DNA of 64,000 bases, from positions 806,001 through 870,000 of the forward strand of contig JAMXDE010000016.1 of the NCBI GenBank assembly GCA_026770025.1, given 5' to 3'. This stretch comes from Craspedostauros australis. Its lineage: Eukaryota; Bacillariophyta; Bacillariophyceae; Mastogloiales; Achnanthaceae. Under the pieces are notes generated by a model that made no database searches, was not told the origin of the DNA, and saw nothing but the letters and a program-made list of their open reading frames with translations. Below, piece after piece: positions 54,506 to 64,000 of the stretch. Each line of letters begins with the position of its first letter. Position 1 is the first letter of the stretch. Position numbers and translations under genes: made by a program.

Positions 54506-57500
54506 ACACGGCATATCAGTGTGGGGAGCACCCTAGAGTGGACGACACGACTGTGTCGCACAACACCACATAAAGCACGGAACGAGCTGGCAGCCCAAGA
54601 GTACATTGGATTGGATTGAATTGAATTGGAAGCAATCAGGAGTGCAGATGGGCATGGAAACCAGCCAAAGCAGGGCAGGGCAATGCAAGGCGAGCAGATG
54701 CGACCGATGAACTATGTTCATGATAGAGACTGCGCTTCATCCACTCGTACGAGTACTGTACTCAGTGGGTCTTCTCTCTCCGCCACCCGACTCTCTTCTT
54801 GTCTCGGTTAGCGGATTCGATGAACTCACGGCAACACCGCAGTAGAGGAACACCCTGCTATGGTATGAACTATTATGAGCGGCGGCGCCAGTTGGACGTA
54901 TGACATTTTGGAACAGCCAACAGAAGAAGACCGAAAGCTCGCCTAAGATTGATGCTGCAGTCAGGATTATGGTCACAGCCGCCTGTTCCAGTCATCCGCA
55001 AGCCTATCTGCGCGCAGCTTGTTAAGGACTCGCAGCGATTGCCAAGGCAACGCTGACATCTGAGGTCAGACTCTGCGTGTGATGACACCAACGAGGACTC
55101 AGAATACCTGATCAAAGAAAGGAGGTGATAGGGACGCCGAGCGATGCAGTGTCGGTTGCGTGATGTTGGGTGCAAATCGCGTCAAACAATACAATAGTGC
55201 AATGCAGTGCAAGGGTTACCTCTAGAGAATCACAATAAAGTACCAGGAAGAGTACTCGTATGCATTGTATTATAGAATATTATATTATTATATTATAGAA
55301 TAGAATACTATTGGTGTGCAGAGCACCACATGTACTCTGGCTCGCGCACACACGTAACACTCCTTAGCTCTCCTCTGCCTTTGGATGCGGAGGCGTGAGA
55401 CGCCGTGGCGGCACCCTCCTCCTTCGACAAAAGAGGAGCGGATCAGGACGACGCAAAATGAGGTTCAATGAAAACGCTCAAAACCATGGGACACAACCAG
55501 GGTGCAGAGCAGTGAACAACGTGCTGACTGTCGCTCTCGCCCCAGTGTACATAGCATTATACGTAGAAAGACAACACCATCTCTTCTAGCACATGAGATT
55601 AAACGATTGTATGGTAGGTGCCCTCCCATGCCCTCTCGTTGAGTGGCTCGTATGATCGAAACAACAATCGTACTGGTATGCACGAAGATTGTCATACTCT
55701 GGGAGAGAAAGATAAGCTCCAGTCATCCCATCCCATCGCGTCTACGTCACGCAACATAATGTACAACTCGAGGAGATTCGAGCATGCTGCCCTGCTCTGT
55801 TCTACTAATACTCTCGTTTTCATTCATGTTGTTCGTTGATCTCCTCCAGCGCGACCCATCATCAATGCGTCTCGTGCAATCCATGGTGGGTATGCAGCCG
55901 CGCTTTGTGGTTTCATCAATGTCGCAACTGGGACCCTGTTGGCTTTTGGATAGAAATCGCAACCTCTGCCCATTGCTCTCGTCTTGCCTCCGCAAGCGCG
56001 GCAGTTTTTTGCTCTCTGCCCGACCTTGAGGTTGTGTCGCCATAGATGTTGAGAGAGAAGGCATACTTGTACACTCGATGGCGCTCGTACTCGTGCCAAA
56101 TGGCGAGAGTGAAGGCAGCCGATTCAGCCAAGCGGAACAGGCTTCAACCGAGCACGATTACTCTCCCGTTGGTGTAAGCACAAGAAGCACGGAGTGCAGC
56201 CTTGGATTCAACATCTATGGCACGGGTGAGATGAAATAGATCGTACCTTGCATCATACAGATTCAACTGCTCTGCTCTGCGAGTTACGTATTCTGCTCTG
56301 CTCTAGTCCACGCTGCGCTGCTCTGTGCTTTCCTGGATGCGATACCTGCGGGTGGATACCTGCGGGTGGATACCAACATCATGTCGAGCGTAGCTGGGGT
56401 GTCACCCGTCGTGATACTGGGATAGGTGAAGCGGATGCTCTCCGACGTACCTGCGACCTCAATGACGAAGTCGAAGCGGCTTGTGGGGGACAACTGGGTG
56501 TCCTCCTGCGCCCAAACGCCGATCTGATCCGTGGAAGAGATGCAACATCCATCGTCGCTGATTCTGTGACGCCTTTGCTTCCACGAAATCAGTTGTCTTG
56601 ACTCGAACTCGAATTCGGATTCGTGCTCTGTCAATCCATAGATCGTGTGTCCAAGACTTCCGTGTGGCTTCTCTGCTCTGTCGCAGTGGTATAACCGATC
56701 GTCCCAAGGACCTCTGCAACCTTTGCCATTCTGTCTCCTCATTTTCGCTTCGCCCAGAGAGTACTTGTGTTCATACCAGAGCGCACATTGACACCGACAC
56801 TGCTGCTTCAGGAACGGACACAGCGAGAGGAAAAGAGAACAAAAACACCTTCCAGTGCAGAGGACGTGAGAGATCGCCACTTCGCTGCCAACTAAACCCG
56901 CGAAGAGGGTGACAACGCGCTTCGTGCTCAGCTCCATCCTCTGCTCCACGATGCTTCGTCTAGGTGAGCCGCAGAGTCCTTGTCTTCATGCTGTGCAACC
57001 GCCCTCGGCGCGATTATCCTCTCAATTTGAAACATACTCAGACGTGGATGAATGCGGGAGTGCGCCAGAAACAAGAAGACACAACGACGAAAGCGGAGGA
57101 GGGCAGAGATGGCGCTGACTGCAGGAACGGAAGCGCGCTTCTGCGCCGATGTCGTCACTCGTACGAGCGCAGCCAACACCACCAATTGGACCAACCACAG
57201 CATCACCATGGCGCACTCACACACATCGCTTTGCACATCGACACCCCAGAAACCAGCAATCAACATTGACGCCAGCACCCGACATCGGCATCGACAGAGG
57301 TTGACCGGCCGTGAACAACAACAGCCCATTCATCGATCACTCTGCGCTGTTCCAAAATGCGCATTGAGAATCCGTTTTGTTTGCGGATGTCAGCGTCTGT
57401 CGACGTTTATGTCAGTACTGGCGTTCGTATGGAGTCGCATCGGCTTTGGACACTTTATTGTCTGCGCGTGTGGATGCCCAACAGAATTTTGCGGCACCAC

Positions 57501-59772
57501 CGCCAAACGTGAGAAGCGCTCTGTCCTTTCCGCCTCTGTCCGAGCATGAAGACGGATTTGTCGAAGCGTCAACATCCTTCTCTGCGGGGTGCCACCCAGT
57601 ACCGTCGCTGCAGACAACAGAGGAGGCTGTGGGTGTGCGGATGCTTGTGGGCGTCGATCTTATCCTGGCAGGTAGAAAACAAGATTCTGGGCAGACCTTT
57701 GATCACATTTCATCGTCTCTCCGCTCTGTCCTGACGCCACAACAGATCCTTCGTCATTCTCCCTCCCTTCCGCGTCACGGAACGAAGACAGAGCAGAACG
57801 TTCCAATGGGGTAGAACCAAACAAAATAGACCAAACACTCACACACAACAGCAAACAAGTGGACGATGGATGGGATGGAGAAGTGGGCGGATGCACGTAA
57901 ATCAACGAATGGACCAACGAATGCGCTCAAGCCTTGAAGAGAAACATGGAGAGGAACAGGCAAGGGAGGTGAAGCAATCTGTCGACTGGAGAGAGAGAGA
58001 GACAACAACAACTTTATTCCTCAATTATACTTGTGTGGCTTCTCTGGGTAGGGCGCAAAGAGAACGAAAGGCGATTCCTCGCTGACCCCGGAGTATGAGT
58101 GTCTTCTGCGCTGTGCACGAGGTGCGAGATGCGATGCTGCCTTGGCTTCCAATCACGAAAGCAGTTAGTTGTGGAGAATGGAGCAGAACTGAGCAGACGT
58201 GGAGGACGATCCGTCATCGTTCTTCGTTAGCTCCTCCCACCCCATCCGCAGCATGCTCGCATCGCAGCACATGTCCAGAACTACTGGTTCTTGGATCCGG
58301 TCAGATCTCGGAAGCGTGAAGCCTGCCACAAGAGAGGTGCCAGACATCGGTTTTCTGTGGGCAGTGGTAAAGGTTCTGTGGTGGTTGGCTCTTTCGTGCC
58401 GATAGAATTCGTGAAGCCCAGTGATGATGGTAAAAAAGAGAGCTTTACGGAGAAGAACCTATTGAATGTTTGGTCGTGTGTGACAGTCACCATTCCTAAG
58501 TATTCGGGGTGTCTGAAGGAAAGTCTGTCAGATATGATAAAAGTTAGTTTGAAGTTGAGAACTCTTTGGTGGAAAGGTGGGTTCACATCCAAGAAAGAAC
58601 AACAACTACGACATCCTTGTTCACAGCGCTATTGCACAGGCTGTGATAGTGGGCATTAGTTGTCGCGATTTGTCGTGGTTCTTGTCATCGTTAATTGTCT
58701 TCTCTCAGTGCTTCTCCAACATCATGATTAGAGGCCGTATTGAAGGAGTGACTTGTCGTCGTTCAGCAGAGAATGATGTTCCTTGCCATTCGCCGTCCAA
58801 TGTCATGATGATGTGTTTGTTTCGAAATCGCTTCCCCAACAATCCTCTTCCCGCTACCTCTGTTTGCTTCGCGAAGGTGGTACTACGCTTTTTACATAAC
58901 GTTGTGCGTCAAATGCGTTGATGTGTGTCTGGACCTTTCTGTGCAAAACTCTGTTACGTTGGTACGTTTGCATGGTACGGAGCTTATGTGCAGCTGCATG
59001 TTCAGAGTCGTGGGCTTATGTGCGAAAATGTACCGTACCCGGACGTTGGACCGAGTTGTGTTGAACCTGTCTGTCTCGCCCTGCACACACGAATGCGCGT
59101 GTGGATTTGTTCGTGTGTTCGTTTGTTGGCGTGGTGGCAGAAGGCCAAAGGTCTTTGTGTGCTTTTTGTACCAACACATGCACATGCGTGCGTGTGTTTG
59201 CATGTGTTTGAGTTCTGCGCGAGGAGGATACCGCGATGCCCACGATGTTGTCCTCTCTTGTTGGGTAACGACACGAGGGACAACCAACAGCCATTTTCAC
59301 CTTCACGGGCAAAGAACCGAGGGAGAAAGAAGCCAGAGGGACCACAATCCACTGTCGAACACACGTTCGCTCCTCGCCACAAATTGAAGCAGCGACCACG
59401 CAAGAAGTACCTGCCATTGGTACTGGGGGCTAACGCAGTTGCGTGTAGTACTGCTCCTTGGCACATTTCTCACGTAATTACTTACTCTTACATACGCACC
59501 CTACGAACTAAATACGGGTGGATACTTCAACGCTTTTGTGCGTGCAGAGCAAAAACAACACCAACACTCAACACGCAAAGAGAGAAAACCCCAAAACCAT
59601 AACAAAAGAGCGGCTCGACGAACACAAACCGAAAGGCAAAGGCCATAAAATTCTGCGCAACCAACACCCCACTTCTGAGACAAGTACAGACATACCAAGA
59701 TAACATCCTCGCCCTGATCGATCAACCACCAGGCCACAAAAAGAAACACACACAAGAATCCAACATCCAACC
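54506..59772. other. 5.3 kb between the two DUF6824 genes, no convincing gene
   Basis: It contains perfect CTCGTACGAG palindromes at 54744-54753 and 57157-57166, an AT-rich tract (TATTATAGAATATTATATTA) near 55266-55312 and a GAGAGAGAGA run near 57991. Minus 56949-56284 carries a short stretch (SRFDFVIEVA, then GDTPATL) reminiscent of the WNK/OSR1 C-terminal motif, but no kinase domain is nearby. Other frames (plus 57052-57549, plus 58925-59602, minus 59466-59002) show no recognisable content. The last part must hold the promoter of DUF6824 gene B. Confidence 0.4.
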
Positions 59773-61780
59773 ATGACAATGATGATGAAGCCACCACCGA
59801 AGAGCGCCGCCGTCGATGATGACGCGGTCTGGCTCCCCGATTACTTCGTGCCTGGACCACGCGATGTGGTCTGCGGTTGGGCGCGGCAGCACCACAGACA
59901 CCGTAAGTTCCGGGCTTGGTGGTCTTGGCTTGTCTCCTGTCCTTCTCCCGTTTTCTGCTGCTTGACTGCTCATGTGCGAATGGTTGTTTCTGTCCGCATT
60001 TCTGCTCCGATCACAGCGCCACGATATGTATGCTCGCCACCATGGTGGTTTTCGCACGCCGCTCATGCCTCTGAGCGTTTGGCGATGTCGATTGGGCGCG
60101 CTGTGGGATGCGAGCCGTTGATTCGTTTTTACCTCATGTCCTGTCGCTGAGTGGCAGAGCGCCGACAGCAATTCGCAGGCAACAGCCCAAAACAAACAAT
60201 CCATCTTGTCCAGTCCGTGCCATTGTACCTTTGCCACGATTCTCTCACCACCCACCCATTCTTTGTTGACTCGCCACTTCCACATCTTTGTTGGGTTCCA
60301 TGATAACGATACGGACACAACAATCCAAAACAAAACAAAATGAAATCCATATCTTGATGCCATCTGATCTATCCCGATCTCAACCCATCCCATCTACAAC
60401 ATGCATATGCATCATGCATAACCATACTTACAATCACACGAACAAACCTACTTACGGACCACAACCACAGCCGGCAACCAACGGTTCCGCCAGCTGGTGG
60501 AGTACAGCGCGCCACTTTACATGGAGGCCAAGACAAAGGTCGAGAAGACGCAGGTGATCGCATCCGTTGTGCAGAAGGTCAGAAGAGATTCGCCATGCGG
60601 CGGCTTCATCAAGCGTGACTTCCACAGCAACAGATACTACGAGATCGGCGATGACAAGGCCCGCGACAAGGTGGGCCACGCCATCAGACGCGTCATCGAG
60701 GAGAACAAGAAGAAATCAAAGAAGGCATCCAAGCTGCTGGGCAAGAAGGCGAAGGCAATCAAGAAGCTGCCAACATCCAAGGCGGACTTCAGCTTGACGA
60801 TGGGGGATCTATCCTCAGGGTCGCTCGATGCGTTCAGCGCCATCGGCATGGGCAACAACGGCGGTGCCAACAATAACAGCGCCAGCAACGGTAACGGCAG
60901 CGGGAACAGCCGGATCAACGTGAACACCGCGACGACGGCTGCCGCGGCGAACGCCGCTGCTGCTGCCTCCGCCTCGGGCTCCACGTCGCTGAGCGGCAAC
61001 GGCAACGCCGGTACCATGAACCCGACGAACGGCAACTTCGGAAACTTCGGCAACATGGGAAACAACCTCAACATGAACATGAACGCCATCAACAACATGA
61101 ACGGGATCGGCAGTGGCACCAATAACAACAACAGCAACGCCAACAACGGCAGCATCGGCAACAGCCAGGAGGAAGCGAACTTCATGGGGGGAATGAAGCT
61201 GTCGCTTGGTCTGTCGCTCGGGGATGACGATCAGAACCTCCTCAACGCCTTCCTGGAGCAGAGGGATTCGACGATGGCGAAGGGGCTCATGGGAACATCA
61301 TCCTTCCCATCCAACAACCAGCGTCACCTCCCCGTCAACCTCAACACGGACAGCAACAAGCTGTCGCAGCTCGGTGGCGGAGGCCACTTCATGCAGCAGA
61401 ACATGTTCCTGCCATCGTCCGGCTTGATGAATCAGAACAACCAGCCATCGCCGCTGGATCTGTTCTCGTTGCAATCAGGATCGATCGGGACCAACAACAT
61501 GCTCATGTCTCAGCAGAACATGATGAAGCAAATGCCATCGATCATCGCCAACTCCAACCTGCCCATGAACTCCGCCATCAACAACGGGCCTTCCATCTTC
61601 TCGTCCAACGCAGCAGCTGCAGCCGCCGCCTCGGGCAATGGCAACCAATTCCTCGGCGGCGGGCATGACTCGTCCCAGGCCACGGCATCGCTGTTGCTGA
61701 ACTCCCTCGAAAACAACCCTGGTGCCTTCAAGGGTCTTTCAGCGCAGCAGACCAATCAGCTCCGGAACTTTGGCTTCTAA
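59773..61780 (+). CDS. DUF6824-domain protein B, 2 exons, 479 aa
   Basis: It is a paralogue of the gene at 51.9 kb. Exon 1 is 59773-59902 (ATG at 59773, MTMMMKPPPKS); the GTAAGT donor splits a codon. The intron is 568 bp. Exon 2 is 60471-61780 after a CACAG acceptor, and the junction rebuilds the family motif HPGNQRF. The sum is 480 codons. The DUF6824 domain covers about 30-125: RDVVCGWARQHHRH, GNQRFRQLVEY, KTQVIASVVQKVR and RYYEIGDDKARDKVGHAIRR. The following stretch is Lys-rich (KKKSKKASKLLGKKAKAIKK), probably a nuclear signal. The remaining 300 residues are Asn/Gly/Met/Ser-rich and disordered, ending LRNFGF. Both paralogues share the motif WLPDYFVP just before the domain. Confidence 0.88.
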
Positions 61781-64000
61781 GAACGGGGAGGCAAAGACGG
61801 ACAGAACAGGATAGGACAGGATGGGCAACAACAGAGGCAGAGAGGCGGAACGAGACAGGCACACACGGCAATCGTTACACTCTTTGGGCGCCTCCGACCT
61901 GTCTGTCTGCCTCTCTTCCTCCGTTCGCGGTCCTCCACACTGCATGGCATCCACGCTCAATTTTCTCATTATATTTCCATTCCATCTCCTCCTCCTCAGA
62001 CTTGCACAGCGTAGTACAATAGTGAAACTTCATATTCTATCACACTCTACTCTGCTCCACAGTTATATCTTGCCTGCGGGTGCGCCTTGTTTGTGGTCGC
62101 AGTTGCTCGACAGCTCGTCAGAGAGCACAGAACAGCAATTTGTTCTGCAACTATGAGCATGAGTAGTTCGTATGGGTGTTGCACATCAGCCATCCTGACT
62201 CCATACAAGTACGTATAACACCATGCGTGCCTGGCTTCTCCTGGAGGTCGCAGGTATAGAACCATACGCACGAGGGCTCTTGGGGTATAACAGCGGCAGG
62301 TATTCACAACATCCACGACGCGGAAGGATATGTTTGCCATTCTCCAGTACGTACAATACGCAGCACACAATCGCGTGGCGACGGACCACCTCCTCCGACG
62401 GTGAAGGCCACAGCGATGCGTGGTGGTGTGCGTACGTACGAGTACAAGATGATCACCAAGGGCAGTCACATGAGCGCAGTAATCATGGATTTGTCCCAAG
62501 GCGCTGACCACAGGCGATCGCGTGGCTCCGAAGTACTCTGGTCGGTTTCGTCGCCACGCCCGGCTGCCATAATAGGCAGGCGTGTCCTACGAACAACCAC
62601 CTCCCTCACCACCTTTCCGAGACGCAGGGACGGATCGCCAAGCTCCTGCGTGATGCCCACAGCGGCTCCCACGCTCTCCCTCAAATCGGAAAATGGTCCT
62701 CCCTGCGACACCAGAACAATCCGGCGGCCCCATGTTCGCACCAGATCCACCACAAGCAACAGGATTCTGGAGCACAAGACGCGTCGAAGCACGTTCTTCA
62801 TCCTCGCCAGGCACGTACCTGCCTTTCGGTGTGGCCGCAGATCGCTTCCCCTGAATCCGCCACCCTCATCCACAAGGCGCACGCGTACCCGACTGATGTT
62901 TTTGGTTGGTTCCTCGTTTGGGTACTAGTACATTTCGGGCTGCGACATGTGAAGGTGGTGCACAGCCGCCAGAGTTCTGATCATCACGAACACGAGTGTC
63001 ATCGGCGGGAACACTCCCCTCGGACAAGATGTAAGAGGGGATGCAGCTTCGAGCCCTACTCGTGGGGGGCGGGACAGTGCGTTTCGGTTCCTCTTTACGT
63101 ACAAGAATGGTATAAGTATGCACTACTCCCTCCCGATTTGCACACAAACCACCATCAGAGATTGTGGTGGGGGAAGATCGGTTCTGTGACGTCGAAAGCA
63201 CAAAGGGGCCTTGGGGCGATAGAGAGCCTTCGTTGTCCTCAAGGCTCGTATGTATGAGATGGTCCCGGTATCATTTGCTTGTGCTATGTGCAAAACACAA
63301 CTGCCGCCACATTTCTGTTGCCTCTTTGGGTGCCAGTCCAAAAGGCAGTGCAGCATGGGTAGATAGCGCATGCTTGCATGCACCACGGAGTAAGCATGAT
63401 GCGCTCTGCACAAACGAACACCAAGACTCCCCAAGGAAGAGAGCGCTGTGGCGGTTGCGACGGTGGAGACCGATCTTGACATCAAACGGCGAAGTTCTCG
63501 ACGCTGTTTTGGGAATCGGTGTTGATTTCTTGTTGGTATCTTTGTTCGTTGGCGCGCTACGCAAGGCAGAGTAGAGAAGATAGGTTTCACAGAATCGTTC
63601 CCGAGTACCATTGAATCGTGTGTTGCGTTCGCACGAACCGACGATCCACGACTAACGCGGTTTGTTGACGTGTGTGGAGAAAATCTGACGTCAGCAACAT
63701 CACAAGAAACGAACACACACGATTCGAATTCGATCGTTGGAGCTGTTCTCACCCAAGACCAACTTGTCGGGACGAAGTCGCATGTGACATTAGTCTGACA
63801 GCGTGTATTGCGTGGGATTTGATCGATTTTTCTGGCGCAGAACACGACTGTCGTGCGACAATGCACAATGGGAGCGGGGCAGACAAGGCGCATTTGAGGG
63901 GGGCTGTTGGCGATGTGATGGTTCGACCACGATCATTCCTCCTTTTGGGGGTCGAGAAATGTCAACCACAATCCCTCTTGTCTGATAAAAAGACCGCGCC
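61781..64000. other. 2.2 kb to the right edge, no assignable gene
   Basis: It holds the 3' UTR of DUF6824 gene B. Frames plus 62401-62928 and minus 62882-62466 overlap antisense, and minus 63893-63123 is 256 codons; none shows a domain, signal or membrane segment I recognise. A CGTACGAGTAC sequence lies at 62435-62445. The start of another gene may lie beyond the edge. Confidence 0.35.

Noticed and set aside
57052-57549. Plus-strand gene in the 5.3 kb gap
   Set aside because: Open for 165 codons but without hydrophobic core, signal, or similarity; counterpart minus frames are equally open.

Overview
This 64 kb window is nuclear DNA of a photosynthetic stramenopile, most probably a diatom. 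Three things point there. Genes are sparse and carry short GT-AG introns. Two proteins begin with signal peptides followed by the ASAFAP-type plastid motif of secondary red plastids (ribulose-phosphate 3-epimerase and a DUF2358-type protein). Two paralogues carry the DUF6824 domain that is expanded in diatoms. I cannot name the species. No rRNA, tRNA or CRISPR array was recognised.

Layout. 0-12.5 kb is repeat-rich. It holds a poorly resolved low-complexity gene, a 1,298-residue intronless DDE-transposase-like ORF (2422-6318), a TGTGTCATGT array, a 3.2 kb degenerate minisatellite of about 115 bp units, and a 13 bp-period array. 12.5-16.3 kb is a three-exon Ser/Thr kinase with a heavily expanded N-lobe. 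18.4-21.8 kb holds a convergent pair, a UBE2D-type ubiquitin-conjugating enzyme and an RBX1-type RING protein, which are natural biochemical partners. 23.5-31.9 kb holds five proteins without a firm function: a nuclear-looking coiled-coil protein, a single-pass membrane protein, a signal-peptide protein, a COPI-associated/TVP-like membrane protein and a 115-residue protein. 32.7-35.5 kb has two tandem secreted CIA30-like proteins. 36.2-37.3 kb has a broken AAA-ATPase-type fragment. 37.6-39.3 kb is plastid ribulose-phosphate 3-epimerase. 40.0-43.5 kb is a RAP-domain organellar RNA factor, divergent from a DUF2358-like plastid protein. 46.1-49.0 kb is an FCP1-type RNA polymerase II CTD phosphatase. 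51.9-61.8 kb has the two DUF6824 paralogues, separated by 5.3 kb without a convincing gene. The last 2.2 kb holds nothing I can assign.

Exon boundaries were read by eye from GT-AG sites. For each spliced model the summed exons are divisible by three, and the spliced protein matches its family where one is known. Many long antisense frames are shadows and are left out. The functional links between genes (E2 with RING, plastid metabolism, organelle RNA, transcription) are ordinary housekeeping; I see no operon-like system. The most unusual features are the transposase and minisatellite block, the RING protein that has lost its third zinc site, the split kinase N-lobe, and a recurring CTCGTACGAG motif in noncoding DNA.
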